From CAZQLE01 sp964593905 (GTDB lineage: Bacteria; Chloroflexota; Anaerolineae; Anaerolineales; Anaerolineaceae): DNA of 46,625 nt. Numbering within the stretch: position 1 is the stretch's first letter; every line of letters starts with the position of its first letter. Position numbers and translations under genes: made by a program. The stretch is from assembly GCA_964593905.1 (NCBI GenBank), contig CAZQLE010000006.1:1-46625 (forward strand), read 5' to 3'. Below are positions 1 through 8,797 of this stretch, in pieces. The notes beneath the pieces were generated by a model that was not told the DNA's origin, searched no databases, and saw only the letters and a list, made by a program, of their open reading frames with translations.

Positions 1-542
1 ATATTAATAATAGAAATTGACTTAAAACCTTCAAAGCCAGATAAAGCTCCTAATCGAATTCCATTTAACGTATTAACCAACAAAAACAAAGCTGATAATC
101 TAAACAGGTTTGAGAGATCTGGAGCATTTAGAACATAATTTGCTAAATACTTAGAAAAAACTATTAGTAAAATTGTCACAAAACTACCTAAAAGGAATCC
201 TGTTTTAAGAGTAAAGCCTAAAACCCCACCAGCCTTTTTAGGATCAGAAATTCGAAATTCGGCAATGTATTTTGTTGCCGTGCTACCTAATGATAAGCCC
301 GCAAAAATACCAAGGGTACCTAAAGTACTATTGATCACACCAAATTTTCCAAAATCATTTACGCCTATGATCCTCGCTATTATGATTGAAGATAATAGAC
401 TCATTCCCTGAGACACTAATACTCCAATAAATGACCATATAGTCCCCTTAAAATAACGGAGTTTTATCGAATCTAAAGGAGTATTAACAAAGTATTGTTT
501 TATAGTTCCGCAGATCTCCAAAAAAACTTTTTTTGTTATCAT
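1..542 (-). CDS. Polysaccharide flippase (Wzx/MATE-like), 5' part only
   Basis: The N-terminal ~180 residues of a polytopic membrane protein read off the left edge of the window. Translation from the ATG at 542 gives a basic N-terminus, then hydrophobic segments such as 'SFIGVLVSQGMSLLSSIIIA' followed by 'RIIGVNDFGKFG', the typical first helix and 'R-x-L-G-x-x-x-F/Y-G' pattern of Wzx oligosaccharide flippases. The family moves undecaprenyl-linked repeat units across the membrane. Its ATG overlaps the stop of the upstream aminotransferase by ATGA (539-542), so it is translationally coupled to the polysaccharide operon. The DNA is much AT-richer than the neighbouring sugar-nucleotide genes, a common mark of exchanged flippase genes. 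The family call is secure; the exact substrate is unknown. Confidence 0.8.
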   Translation of the reverse strand, partial: MITKKVFLEICGTIKQYFVNTPLDSIKLRYFKGTIWSFIGVLVSQGMSLLSSIIIARIIGVNDFGKFGVINSTLGTLGIFAGLSLGSTATKYIAEFRISDPKKAGGVLGFTLKTGFLLGSFVTILLIVFSKYLANYVLNAPDLSNLFRLSALFLLVNTLNGIRLGALSGFEGFKSISIIN

Positions 543-1684
543 AAAGAATTCATCATTACTTCTATCAAAAATTCTATTTCCGATCTCTCCCCCATCCCCG
601 GATAGAGCGGCAGGGTCACCTCACGCGCGGCGGCGGCTTCGGTGCGCGGCAGGCTCACCTGGCCAAAGCAGGCGCGATAATAGCTAAAGCTGTGCGCCGG
701 GGGGTAATGGATGGAGGTCTGAATGCGCTCTGCGCGCAGCCGGTCGATAAACGCCTTGCGGTCGGCGCCGGGCGGCAGCAGCAGCGGAAAGATGTGATAA
801 GCCGGCTGTGCGCCGGGGGCCAGGCAGTGCTTGAAGGGCAGCTCAAAACCCTGCGCCTCCAGCGGGGCCAGCGCGTCCCAGTAGGCGCGGGTCAGCGCGG
901 CGCGGCGGGCGTTGTTGGCCGCCAGCTTGCCCAGTTGCACCAGCCCCAGTGCCGAATGAATCTCATCGATGCGATAGTTATAGCCCAGGTCCACCACGTC
1001 ATAGCTGTAAGCGTGGCCCTTGTGGCGGTCATAGGTCAGGGTGGTCATGCCGTGCGAGCGCATCAGGCGCACCTTCTCGGCCACCTCGGGCCGGTCGGTC
1101 ACCAACATGCCGCCCTCGCCGGTCGAGAGGTTCTTGTTCGAGAAGAAGCTGAAACAGCCCACCGCCCCCCACGAACCCAGGGGCTTGCCGTCCAGCGCCG
1201 CGCCGGGGGCGTGGGCCACATCTTCGATCACCTGCAGGTTGTATTTTTCGGCCAGTGCCAGAATGCGCGGCATATCACACGGGTAGCCGGCGTAGTGCAT
1301 CACCATCACCGCGCGGGTGCGCGGGGTCACCAGCCGTTCAATCTCGGCTGGGTCCAGGGTTAAATTTTGCGGGCCGGTGATATCGGCAAAGCGCACCGTG
1401 GCGCCGGTATACAGCACCGCGTTGGCAGTGGCCACAAAGGTCAGCGAAGGCACAATCACCTCGTCGCCGGGGCCAATGCCCAGCGCCAGGCAGGCCAGAT
1501 GCAGCGCCTGGGTGGCGTTTGAAACGGCAAAAGCATACTGCGAACCGGTCAGGCGGGCAAACGCAGCCTCAAATTCCTGCGTCACCGCGCCCATGGTCAA
1601 CCACTTACTGCGCAGCACGCGCAGCACAGCCTCTTCTTCTTCGGGGCCGTAATCCAGATCGGCAAGGGGAATGCGCCATTCCAT
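539..1684 (-). CDS. DegT/DnrJ/EryC1/StrS-family sugar aminotransferase
   Basis: 381-residue PLP enzyme that transfers an amino group, usually from glutamate, to a keto-sugar nucleotide. It starts with the family N-terminus 'IPLADLDYGPEE'; the PLP region has 'VIEDVAHAPGA' (Asp155, His158) and the Schiff-base lysine Lys184 in 'FSFFSNKNLSTGEGG'. Length is normal for the family. It lies 6 bp downstream of the nucleotidyltransferase and overlaps the flippase by 4 bp. With the dehydratase two genes upstream it should make an amino-deoxy sugar for the exported polysaccharide. It does not look like the LegC subgroup, and no neuB-like gene is nearby, so a legionaminic-type product is not supported. 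Confidence 0.88.
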   Translation of the reverse strand: MEWRIPLADLDYGPEEEEAVLRVLRSKWLTMGAVTQEFEAAFARLTGSQYAFAVSNATQALHLACLALGIGPGDEVIVPSLTFVATANAVLYTGATVRFADITGPQNLTLDPAEIERLVTPRTRAVMVMHYAGYPCDMPRILALAEKYNLQVIEDVAHAPGAALDGKPLGSWGAVGCFSFFSNKNLSTGEGGMLVTDRPEVAEKVRLMRSHGMTTLTYDRHKGHAYSYDVVDLGYNYRIDEIHSALGLVQLGKLAANNARRAALTRAYWDALAPLEAQGFELPFKHCLAPGAQPAYHIFPLLLPPGADRKAFIDRLRAERIQTSIHYPPAHSFSYYRACFGQVSLPRTEAAAAREVTLPLYPGMGERSEIEFLIEVMMNSL

Positions 1685-1690
1685 AAAATA

Positions 1691-2401
1691 TTAATCCTCC
1701 GGTAAAAATTGCGCGCGCATGGTTTCAAAATCTTGCGCGGCCTGCTCATAATCATCGGGGCGGCCCAGGTCTTGCCAGTAACCGTCAAAGGGGTAAGCCA
1801 CCACCCGCCGGCCGTCGGCCAGCAAAATCTTCACCAGGTCGGGGAAGTCGAGATAGTCTTCGGCGGGGATATAGCGCAGCACCTCGGGCTCAAAGACATA
1901 CAGCCCCATGCTCACCTGATAGCTCAGGGTGGGCTTCTCCACATACCCGGTCAGGCTGTGGTCGCTGTTGGTCTCCAACACGCCCAGGTCAATCTTCACC
2001 TGGCGGTGGTGGGCGGCAATGGTGGCCAGCCCGCCATTCGCCTTATGAAAGCGAATCAGGTCGGCCAGGTCGAGCGTGGTAAGCACATCACCGTTGGTCA
2101 CCAGAAAAGTCTCATCCAGCCCCTCAATCAGCGCCAGCGGTCCGGCCGTCCCCAGGGGGTGGGTCTCATAGCTATAGCGAATCTTCAGCCCCAGGTGGGC
2201 GCCATCCTGAAAAAAGGCGCGCATCAGCCCGGCCAGGTGCCCCACGGTGAGGGTCACTTCATCCACACCGGCGCGGCGCATCTGCTCCAGCAAAATTTCG
2301 AGAATGGCTTTATCGCCAATGGGCATCATCGGCTTGGGAAAGACGCGGGTATAAGGGGCAAGCCTGGCCCCTTTTCCGCCTGCGAGGACGACTGCTTTCA
2401 T
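1691..2401 (-). CDS. Sugar-1-phosphate nucleotidyltransferase (NTP_transferase family)
   Basis: 236 residues covering one complete NTP_transferase domain. The N-terminus has the signature GG-x-G-x-R-L ('VVLAGGKGARLAPYT', residues 4-18) followed by 'FPKPMMPIGDKAILE', and 'LVTNGDVL' carries the metal-binding Asp of the nucleotide site. The family activates a hexose-1-phosphate with an NTP to give NDP-sugar plus pyrophosphate. It lacks the C-terminal left-handed beta-helix of bifunctional GlmU-type enzymes. It lies 16 bp downstream of the dehydratase and 6 bp upstream of the aminotransferase, so it probably makes the precursor they modify. Whether it uses GTP, dTTP, CTP or UTP cannot be read from the sequence. 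Confidence 0.85.
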   Translation of the reverse strand: MKAVVLAGGKGARLAPYTRVFPKPMMPIGDKAILEILLEQMRRAGVDEVTLTVGHLAGLMRAFFQDGAHLGLKIRYSYETHPLGTAGPLALIEGLDETFLVTNGDVLTTLDLADLIRFHKANGGLATIAAHHRQVKIDLGVLETNSDHSLTGYVEKPTLSYQVSMGLYVFEPEVLRYIPAEDYLDFPDLVKILLADGRRVVAYPFDGYWQDLGRPDDYEQAAQDFETMRAQFLPED

Positions 2402-2417
2402 GACATCACCCTGAAAC

Positions 2418-3413
2418 TTAGCGTTGATAGATTCCGGGCTGGAAGGCGGCCAGATTGGCGCGAATCCAGTCGATGGTATGGGTCAGGCCCGCTTCAAAAG
2501 AGACCCCCGGCTGCCAGCCCAACACCTGGCGCGCGCGCGAGTTATCCGAAAGCAGCCGCAGCACCTCCGACTTCCCCGGCCGCAGCCGCTGGGCTTCTTC
2601 CACCACCGGCAGCGTGCGCCCGGTAATGCGAAAAACGAGCTGCACCAGCTCGCCAATGGTAATTTCAGACCCCACGCCCAGGTTAAAGGTCTGGCCTTCA
2701 ACCCCGTCCACCGTTGCGCCGCACAAAAAGCCGGCCACCGTATCGCTCACATAAGTAAAATCGCGCCGGGTGGTCAGGCTGCCCAGGCGCAGCTCTTGCC
2801 CGGCCAGCACCTGGGTGATGATGGTGGGGATGACCGCGCGCGCCGATTGGCGCGGTCCGTAGGTGTTGAACGGGCGAATGGTGACCACCGGCAGGTCGTA
2901 GGCGCAGTAGAACGATTCGGCCAGCTTGTCGGCCCCGATCTTCGAAGCCGAGTAGGGCGACTGTCCTTGCAGCGGGTGATCTTCGCTAATCGGCACCCGC
3001 AGCGCCGTGCCATACACCTCAGAGGTCGAGGTATGCACCAGCCGGCGCACACCGTTCTGGCGCGCCGCCAGCAGCATGTTCAATGTGCCGATCACGTTGG
3101 TCTCCACCACTTCGGCCGGGTGAAGATACGAATAAGGGATGGCGATCAGCGCTCCGAGGTGAAAGATCGTATCCACGCCCGCAGCGGCCTGCTGCATTGC
3201 GGGCAGGTCGCGCAGGTCGCCAGCGATGATCTCCACCTTGCCGCGCAGCGCATCGGGCAGCCGGTTCAGCAGCCCCGCGTCGCCGCGCGAGTTGTAGCGC
3301 ACAAACGCGCGCACCTTTGCCCCCCGTGAGGCCAGGGTCTCTACCAGATGACTGGCGATAAAGCCGCCAGCCCCGGTCACCAGAACAGGTCGATCTTGCC
3401 AAAAATCAGACAT
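2418..3413 (-). CDS. NAD-dependent sugar-nucleotide 4,6-dehydratase/epimerase (LegB-like extended SDR)
   Basis: 331-residue extended short-chain dehydrogenase. The Rossmann motif is 'TGAGGFIASH' (13-22), the catalytic triad region has 'TSTSEVYG' and the Tyr-Lys pair 'YSASK' (154-158), followed by 'RPFNTYGPRQSARAVIPT'. The last stretch with 'PLQGQSPYSASKIGADKLAE' is characteristic of LegB-type 4,6-dehydratases. I start it at the ATG at 3413 because an extension to 3491 would overlap the upstream gene and add residues that match nothing. It gives a 4-keto-6-deoxy sugar nucleotide that the DegT enzyme two genes downstream could aminate. Substrate is an inference from family and context. Confidence 0.85.
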   Translation of the reverse strand: MSDFWQDRPVLVTGAGGFIASHLVETLASRGAKVRAFVRYNSRGDAGLLNRLPDALRGKVEIIAGDLRDLPAMQQAAAGVDTIFHLGALIAIPYSYLHPAEVVETNVIGTLNMLLAARQNGVRRLVHTSTSEVYGTALRVPISEDHPLQGQSPYSASKIGADKLAESFYCAYDLPVVTIRPFNTYGPRQSARAVIPTIITQVLAGQELRLGSLTTRRDFTYVSDTVAGFLCGATVDGVEGQTFNLGVGSEITIGELVQLVFRITGRTLPVVEEAQRLRPGKSEVLRLLSDNSRARQVLGWQPGVSFEAGLTHTIDWIRANLAAFQPGIYQR

Positions 3414-3429
3414 CAGCGGGTTTCCTATG

Positions 3430-5079
3430 TTAATCGCCGGCATAACGTGTGCGCATCTGGCGCAAACGTTCACGGGCCAATTCGATATCATTATTTTTAA
3501 GGATCACATCCAGCTCGGTCAGCCATCCCGAAAGCTCAAGGCGTTCCACCGATTGCAGATCGGCCTCGGGCACGGCAGAATCGCCGGTTTTTACATCCAG
3601 GCTGGCACACACCAGCGCCATCAGGTCAGGGAAGTGCACTAATCGTGCCGAGGTCTGGTGAGCATGGGTCAAAATCTGTTTACGCTGTGAAACCGAAATG
3701 CGGTTGATGGCAAAAACGATCAAGCCAATGTCATATTTTTCCACCAGCGCTGCGATCTGTTCCGAAGTCCCCAAAATACGCGCGCCATCCACAACCATCC
3801 CCACCTTGCGGGGGTCGTCATCAACCATCCCCACCACGGTAAAGAGACGCGAGAATTGCTCCCGCCGAAAGAGCCAGCAGGCTGCCGAGCCATTATTGCC
3901 CGCCCCAACAATCAACACCCGCTCGCCCACGCCGGTCCGGTCGCGCCGTGCAGTGATCCAGCGCGTGGCAAAGCCGGTCAAAATGCGGTCGCGATAGCGC
4001 AGGGTCACAAAACCCAGCAGCGAGAGCAGCCCGGTAAAAATCAACAGTCCATTGGGCAATATCTGGCGAGCCAGAAAATAGGTATTGACAAGAATCGCCC
4101 CCATGGTCATGATAAACGCAGACAGCGCCAGATCCAGCGAATGATTGGCAGGCGCCTGCGCCCACGAAACATGGTTCAGCCCGAGCGAGTTATTAATCAA
4201 CGAATACAGAAATGCAACCCCCAGGGCCAGCAAAATCGCATTATCCAGGCCGACATTCAGCGGCATATACGACCGCCAGATCAACCCCGACAAACCAATT
4301 GCGCACAACGCAACAAAAAAGTCAGCCGCAAACCAGTTTAGAATGCGCGAGAACAACTGTGCAAACGGTCCCCAGTACAACAGATGTTTGGGGATCGATT
4401 TCGTTCGCACCTGAGGCAGGAGTGCAATCAATGTCCAGAAGATCACATCCAGGTCGGTCAAAATCGTGCGATTACGAACATACACTGTATCAAGGCGCAG
4501 CTTGGAGGGCAAAATCTCCTGCAGGTAGTTTTCCATCAAGTTATCGCCAGAGAGCAGCTTTTCTTCATCACGATATAAGATGGAGGCCGGGCTGGTTACC
4601 CCCGGTCGAACCGAAAGAAGGATTTTCCGCGTCTCCTCAGGCCACCCAGCGGCGATATTCGGGTCTTCAGGCCGCGGTCCAACCAGCGACATCTCGCCCA
4701 TCAATACGTTCCAAAGCTGGGGCAGTTCGTTAATTTTGGTATCCCGCAGCCAATGACCCAGGGGCGTAATCCGGTCATCTCCCTGAGCGGTAACGCTCGG
4801 GCCATTATAACTGGCCGAACGCTCATACATGGTGCGAAATTTGAGAATTCCAAAATTCCGGCCACTGCGGCCTATTCGCGGACCGCGATAGAAAACCGGT
4901 CCCGGTGAATCACGTCGGATCAATACACCAATAAGCAAAAAGATGGGCGCCAAAAAGAGCAGCCCCAAAGATGATGCCAGAATGTCTAGAAACCGGCGTG
5001 CAAAATTATCAACCCTGCGAGTGGTATGCCCCCACTCGCGATTGACATTGGATGCCATAGACATAACCGAGCTGGTCAT
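3430..5079 (-). CDS. Polyprenyl-phosphate sugar-1-P transferase with C-terminal TM + Rossmann module (permuted order)
   Basis: 549 residues. Residues 26-225 are a bacterial sugar transferase domain: a hydrophobic anchor at 30-54, then 'SPGPVFYRGPRIGR', 'LKFRTMYERS', 'LPQLWNVLMGEMSLVGPRPE' and 'VRPGVTSPAS'. Such enzymes load the first sugar phosphate onto undecaprenyl phosphate. Residues ~250-360 hold about four membrane helices, and 387-480 a nucleotide-binding Rossmann module ('VLIVGAGNNGS', 'VVGMVDDDPRKVG'), the part that normally stands before the transferase in WbaP/WcaJ-type proteins. Here the order is reversed. The gene lies 16 bp upstream of the dehydratase start. It probably commits the lipid carrier to this polysaccharide; the sugar is unknown. 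Confidence 0.85.
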   Translation of the reverse strand: MTSSVMSMASNVNREWGHTTRRVDNFARRFLDILASSLGLLFLAPIFLLIGVLIRRDSPGPVFYRGPRIGRSGRNFGILKFRTMYERSASYNGPSVTAQGDDRITPLGHWLRDTKINELPQLWNVLMGEMSLVGPRPEDPNIAAGWPEETRKILLSVRPGVTSPASILYRDEEKLLSGDNLMENYLQEILPSKLRLDTVYVRNRTILTDLDVIFWTLIALLPQVRTKSIPKHLLYWGPFAQLFSRILNWFAADFFVALCAIGLSGLIWRSYMPLNVGLDNAILLALGVAFLYSLINNSLGLNHVSWAQAPANHSLDLALSAFIMTMGAILVNTYFLARQILPNGLLIFTGLLSLLGFVTLRYRDRILTGFATRWITARRDRTGVGERVLIVGAGNNGSAACWLFRREQFSRLFTVVGMVDDDPRKVGMVVDGARILGTSEQIAALVEKYDIGLIVFAINRISVSQRKQILTHAHQTSARLVHFPDLMALVCASLDVKTGDSAVPEADLQSVERLELSGWLTELDVILKNNDIELARERLRQMRTRYAGD

Positions 5080-5226
5080 ATTCTTCCCCTTGCAAAGAAC
5101 CTGAATCGTAAAACATGAATCATAGAAAGTCTCTGGTGAATTTTCATACTACCCCAAGAATTCTTCACACACTAAATACATTCTTATAGTCTACAAAAAA
5201 ACTAATGATTTGTTCTTTACGATTTC

Positions 5227-5282
5227 ACACCGCAGCCGCCAAATTCGGCGGTGTTATACTGATCCCCTTTTGCTTTATCCAA
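5227..5282 (-). promoter_or_regulatory. Candidate promoter with inverted repeat ahead of the sugar transferase operon
   Basis: On the minus strand, TTGGAT (5277-5282) and TATAAC (5253-5258) are separated by 18 bp. Directly downstream, and touching the -10, is the inverted repeat ACACCGC (5227-5233) / GCGGTGT (5248-5254), which could act as an operator or as a hairpin at the RNA 5' end. The 356-bp gap 5080-5435 holds no convincing gene; it is AT-rich and carries only this element. Assignment is by eye. Confidence 0.35.
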
Positions 5283-5435
5283 CAAAAATTCTTATATTCA
5301 ACATTTTCAAGCTTCCCCAATCAGATCTTCGGTCACATAACCGTACGATCAATGACTGCTTCTGACTTCTGGGGCGACGAGCTTATGTTAAAACAAATTC
5401 AACTGCTCATTTTCTTTTCGATCTTCCCTCACCCC

Positions 5436-6452
5436 TCACCTCACCGGCAGGGTCTTGCTCTCACCATAGGTGCGCTTGTAATAATATCCGCGGTAATAAT
5501 TGCCATAGCGGCTGCGGCCGTTGCCCACCCCGTTCACCACCAGGCCGATCAGGTTGGCGTTCACCAGGCGCAGCTGCGCCACGGCCTGCTTTAGCGCGCT
5601 CAGCTTCGTCTCGCCGGGGCGCACCACCAGCAGCACACCATCCACCAGCGGGGCCAGCACGGCCGCATCGGTCACACTGAGCACCGGGGGCGAATCGATC
5701 ACCACAATATCGGCCTGGCCCTGCACCTGGGCCAAAATCTCACGCATACGCTGCGAGCCCAGCAGCTCGGCCGGGTTGGGGGGCAGCTCACCCGAAGTCA
5801 CCACGTGCAAATTCTCCACCGGGCCGGCCTGACGGGCACCGTTCAGGTAGGCATTCTCTTGCACAAAGACACCGCTCAACCCCGGCTCGCGCGCCAGGGC
5901 AAACATCTGGTTCACCCGCGGGCGGTGCAGGTCGGCATCGATAATGGTCGTCTGCCGGCCGCCCTGGGCCAACACCACCGCCAGGTTGGCGGCCACCGTA
6001 CTCTTCCCGTCTGAAGGGGTGGCGCTGGTCACCATCAGCGTACGCAGCGGCTCATCCACCGCGGCATACTGCACATTGGTGCGCAGCGCACGAAACGCCT
6101 CGGCGGTCGGCGAACGCGGCTCAAGCTGGGCAATGGGCTGCCCGGTTTTGGCCTGCGCATGAAACCCGATGATGCCCATCACCGGCAGCCCCAGCCCGCG
6201 CGCCGCCTCGGCCGGGTTCTTCAGCGTATCATCCAGCGCGTTCAACAAAAACAGCGCCCCCACCGCCAGCATCAGCCCCAACAGCGTCCCCAGGGCCGTG
6301 TTGCGCATCACCTGCGGCTCCACCGGCTCGGTGGGCACATCGGCCGGCTCCACCTGAATCACATTCGAAACCGTCTGCGCCTCCGAAATGCGCACATTCT
6401 CATACGAAAGCGACAGGTTGGTATAAATCTGCTCATACTGCGTCAGCCGCGC
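5436..6452 (-). pseudogene. BY-kinase (CpsD/Wzc-type tyrosine autokinase) half, severed from its Wzz half by an amber codon
   Basis: This stretch continues the frame of the upstream Wzz half after a single TAG. It carries the second membrane helix ('NTALGTLLGLMLAVGALFLL') and a complete bacterial tyrosine kinase: Walker A 'SATPSDGKSTVAANL', Walker A' 'TTIIDADLHRP', Walker B 'ADIVVIDSPPVL', and a C-terminal tyrosine cluster 'RYGNYYRGYYYKRTYG', the autophosphorylation tail that controls polysaccharide polymerisation and export. The whole gene (5436-7058) would be 540 codons. A GTG or ATG inside (for example near 6395) could in principle restart translation, but without the coupled Wzz part. Either a real nonsense mutation, a C-to-T base error (CAG to TAG on the coding strand), or suppression. 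Confidence 0.8.
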
Positions 6453-6455
6453 CTA
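6453..6455 (-). other. In-frame TAG stop splitting the Wzz-tyrosine kinase gene
   Basis: The coding strand reads GAG CGG CTG TAG GCG CGG CTG ACG CAG. Frame and coiled-coil character are the same on both sides ('EVDDRLEMERL' * 'ARLTQYEQIYTN'), so exactly one codon is affected, not a frameshift. CAG (Gln) is the simplest ancestral codon. Confidence 0.9.
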
Positions 6456-7058
6456 CAGCCGCTCCATCTCCAGCCTGTCGTCCACCTCGCTCAACTGCGC
6501 GCGAATCTGCTGGATCTGGCGGTCGATATCGGCCATCTGCACTTGCAGCGATTCTTTCGAAGACTGGTAGCGCGAGGCCTGGGCGCTTTCGATCTGTTTC
6601 GAGAACACGGTAAACAGCTCATTGGCCGCCGTAGTGGCCAGCCAGGGGTCGGGCGAGAGCACATCCACCGTAATGAGCTGGGTATCGCGCACCGGCGTCA
6701 CCGCCACCATCTCGGCCAGGTCTTCAGCGGTCAGGTCCTTAAGCTGCAAGTTATCCACCACCTGCTGCAACACCGGGCGCTTCACCAGCATCTCGGCATA
6801 GGTATGCGCCAGGCGTTCGCTGGTGAGAATGGTGTTATAGTCGGTCTCGGCGGTCGAAGAGGCCTGATTGATCAACAAAGTGGTCGAAGCCTGATAGATG
6901 GGCGTCATGCGCGCCGAGATCAAAAAAGCCGCCGCCCCGGCCAGCAGGCCCGAGAGCGCCACCAGCCACCACCAGCGCACAAACAGCGCGGCATACTGGC
7001 GCAAGTCAATCGAGGTTTCAAAGTCGGGAGAAGAAGCGTTGTTTTCATCGTAAAGCAT
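6453..7058 (-). CDS. Wzz-type chain-length determinant (N-terminal half of the split tyrosine autokinase)
   Basis: 201 codons before the amber stop. The N-terminus is cytoplasmic, followed by a first membrane helix at about residues 27-47 ('WWWLVALSGLLAGAAAFLIS') and an extracytoplasmic region with the Wzz pattern ('YQASTTLLI', 'SERLAHTYAEMLVKRPVLQ') and a heptad-rich tail. A good ribosome binding site (GAGGG) precedes the ATG at 7058. Wzz domains set polysaccharide chain length, usually together with the kinase domain that here lies beyond the stop. The truncated product would lack the second helix and the kinase, so it is unlikely to work alone. Confidence 0.8.
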   Translation of the reverse strand: MLYDENNASSPDFETSIDLRQYAALFVRWWWLVALSGLLAGAAAFLISARMTPIYQASTTLLINQASSTAETDYNTILTSERLAHTYAEMLVKRPVLQQVVDNLQLKDLTAEDLAEMVAVTPVRDTQLITVDVLSPDPWLATTAANELFTVFSKQIESAQASRYQSSKESLQVQMADIDRQIQQIRAQLSEVDDRLEMERL

Positions 7059-7104
7059 AAAAAAATTCCCTCAAGGTCGATATCCGAGCACGCTCCGCCC
7101 CTTC

Positions 7105-7122
7105 GACACGGCAGCCCGTGTC
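7105..7122. promoter_or_regulatory. Inverted repeat ahead of the wzz-kinase gene
   Basis: Perfect 7-bp arms GACACGG (7105-7111) and CCGTGTC (7116-7122) around four bases, 47 bp upstream of the wzz start. It could be an operator or a small leader hairpin; nothing in the sequence decides which. Confidence 0.35.
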
Positions 7123-7398
7123 AAATAAAAGCAAACAGAGAGAAAGGACAGCCAAAATATGGCTGCGCCGATAATGCCGTCAGATTCAAAAAAACGCGGA
7201 AAAATCTGGTATTCCCCCTGCCGAAAGCTATGAAACGGAGATGATCGCACGACTATTTTAGTACCGAAGTGAGTGACCGTCAAGCCAGGGGGGGACGGGT
7301 GGTTTAGACAGCAGAAAATCGTGATGGTACACAGTCTGATACCAGCAGGGCAATCGAGGTTAAGCCGATTTCCCCTTTTTCGGTACCGCGTTGTCTGG

Positions 7399-7426
7399 AT
7401 TATAGCACGCCGACCGTTTTGTATAA
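7399..7426 (-). promoter_or_regulatory. Candidate promoter for the wzz-tyrosine kinase gene
   Basis: Minus strand: consensus -10 TATAAT (7399-7404), 16-bp spacer, -35-like TTATAC (7421-7426). It would give a leader of about 330 nt before the ATG at 7058. The 404-bp gap 7059-7462 contains no gene I can support; the leader has C-rich and G-rich tracts that could pair, but I do not recognise a riboswitch class. Confidence 0.45.
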
Positions 7427-7462
7427 GCTTTCATTTGACTTGCAATCCGTCCCGCAGCTCGC

Positions 7463-8791
7463 TCACCCGGCGGCGGCCAGGTTGTTCACCCAGCGCCGCG
7501 ACCGAAAACGCAGCAGCCCAATGACAAACTTGGCAAATTCTTCACTGACCACCAGCGGGTAAACATAATAAACCGGCAAATGCAGCACAAAAGCGCCGAT
7601 AAATGCCATCGGCACCCCAATACTCCAGATCAACCCGGCATCCACAATAAAGGCAAAGCGCGTGTCGCCGCCGGCGCGCAGCACGCCCACAATCAACAGC
7701 ATATTTGCACTGCGCACCCACAGGGTCAGGGCCAACACCGTCAACAGGCGCAAAGCGGTTTCGTGCACCCCCCCGCTCACCTGATACAGCGCCAACAGAT
7801 AGGGCGCAAACAGGCGCAGCAGCAGCCCCACCAGCAAGGCAAAACCAATGGTCAAAAACAGCGATGCGCGCCCGGTTTTAATGGCGCGGGGCACATCGCG
7901 GGCGCCAATCTGGTTGCCCACCAACACCGAGGTCGCATCGGTGATGGCAATAAAGATCACAAACGCCAGGTTCTCGATATTCATAATCATGTTCACCGCG
8001 GCCAGCGAGTCGGTGCCAATGCGGGCATAAACGGCCGTATACGTGGTGACAGCCAGTGCCCAGAGCAGCTCGTTCATCGCCACAGGCAACGCGCGCCGCA
8101 CCACCCGGTTAAAGAAGGAGCGGGTAAACCCTTTCAGTTCATGCAGCCGGGCCGCAGCCGGGCTGCGCCGCCGGTAGAGCAGGGTTAACAGCAGGGCCAG
8201 TTCCACGGCCCGGGCAGCAGTCACCGCCACCGCCGCGCCGGGTGCACCCATTTGCGGCAGCCCAAATTTGCCGAAAATCAACAGATAGGCCAGCAAAATA
8301 TCAAATGCCAGCGAGACCATCGACGCCAGCATGGGGGTTTTTACATCGCCCACCGAGCGCGACACCGAAGCATAGGCCGCCGTCAGCGAAAGTAAAATAA
8401 ATGAAGGCGCGAGATAGCGCAGATACTGCGCCCCCAGCACAATCACCGCTTCGTCGGCAGTGAAGGCACGCAGCGCCAGCGTGGGGATGAACGCCGCAAT
8501 CGAGAAAAAGATCAACCCGGCCGTCGCTGCCAGGATGAGGGCGATCCCCAGCGTGCGGCGGATGTTGGGGATGTCTTCCTGTCCCCAGTACTGGGCAGTA
8601 AAAATGGCACAGCCTGAGGTGGCCCCAAACAACAAAAGCTGCAAAAGAAAAAATACCTGGTTGGCCAGGCCAACCGCTGCAATGGCAGTTTCGCCGAGCT
8701 GTCCGATCAGCAAACCGGCGACCAGGTTTAATGAAGCCGATACGGCATATTGTGCAGCCAGGGGCAGAGCAAGGCGGGCAAGTGAGCGCAT
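7463..8791 (-). CDS. MATE-family multidrug/Na+-coupled exporter
   Basis: 442 residues, about twelve hydrophobic helices spread over the whole length. The start 'LALPLAAQYAVSASLNLVAGLLIGQLGETAIAAVGLA' region matches the conserved first helices of MATE proteins, and the second half begins a similar repeat ('LPVAMNELLWALAVTTYTAVYARIG' region). MATE transporters expel cationic drugs or metabolites using Na+ or H+ gradients. It begins 6 bp after the stop of the upstream transferase, so the two genes form an operon. In this setting it could move an envelope precursor, but nothing specific indicates a substrate. Confidence 0.88.
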   Translation of the reverse strand: MRSLARLALPLAAQYAVSASLNLVAGLLIGQLGETAIAAVGLANQVFFLLQLLLFGATSGCAIFTAQYWGQEDIPNIRRTLGIALILAATAGLIFFSIAAFIPTLALRAFTADEAVIVLGAQYLRYLAPSFILLSLTAAYASVSRSVGDVKTPMLASMVSLAFDILLAYLLIFGKFGLPQMGAPGAAVAVTAARAVELALLLTLLYRRRSPAAARLHELKGFTRSFFNRVVRRALPVAMNELLWALAVTTYTAVYARIGTDSLAAVNMIMNIENLAFVIFIAITDATSVLVGNQIGARDVPRAIKTGRASLFLTIGFALLVGLLLRLFAPYLLALYQVSGGVHETALRLLTVLALTLWVRSANMLLIVGVLRAGGDTRFAFIVDAGLIWSIGVPMAFIGAFVLHLPVYYVYPLVVSEEFAKFVIGLLRFRSRRWVNNLAAAG

Positions 8792-8797
8792 AAAAAA

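Noticed and set aside
539..3413. Legionaminic/pseudaminic acid pathway
   Set aside because: The dehydratase is LegB-like, but no NeuB-type synthase, CMP transferase or LegC-type aminotransferase is present.
5205..5594. Plus-strand 129-codon ORF between kinase and sugar transferase genes
   Set aside because: It overlaps the 3' end of the kinase gene in antisense, has no recognisable domain, and its first part is AT-rich intergenic DNA with promoter-like signals.
7071..7283. 70-codon minus-strand ORF upstream of wzz
   Set aside because: It lies in the presumed leader, has no family features and no clear ribosome site; it looks like chance.
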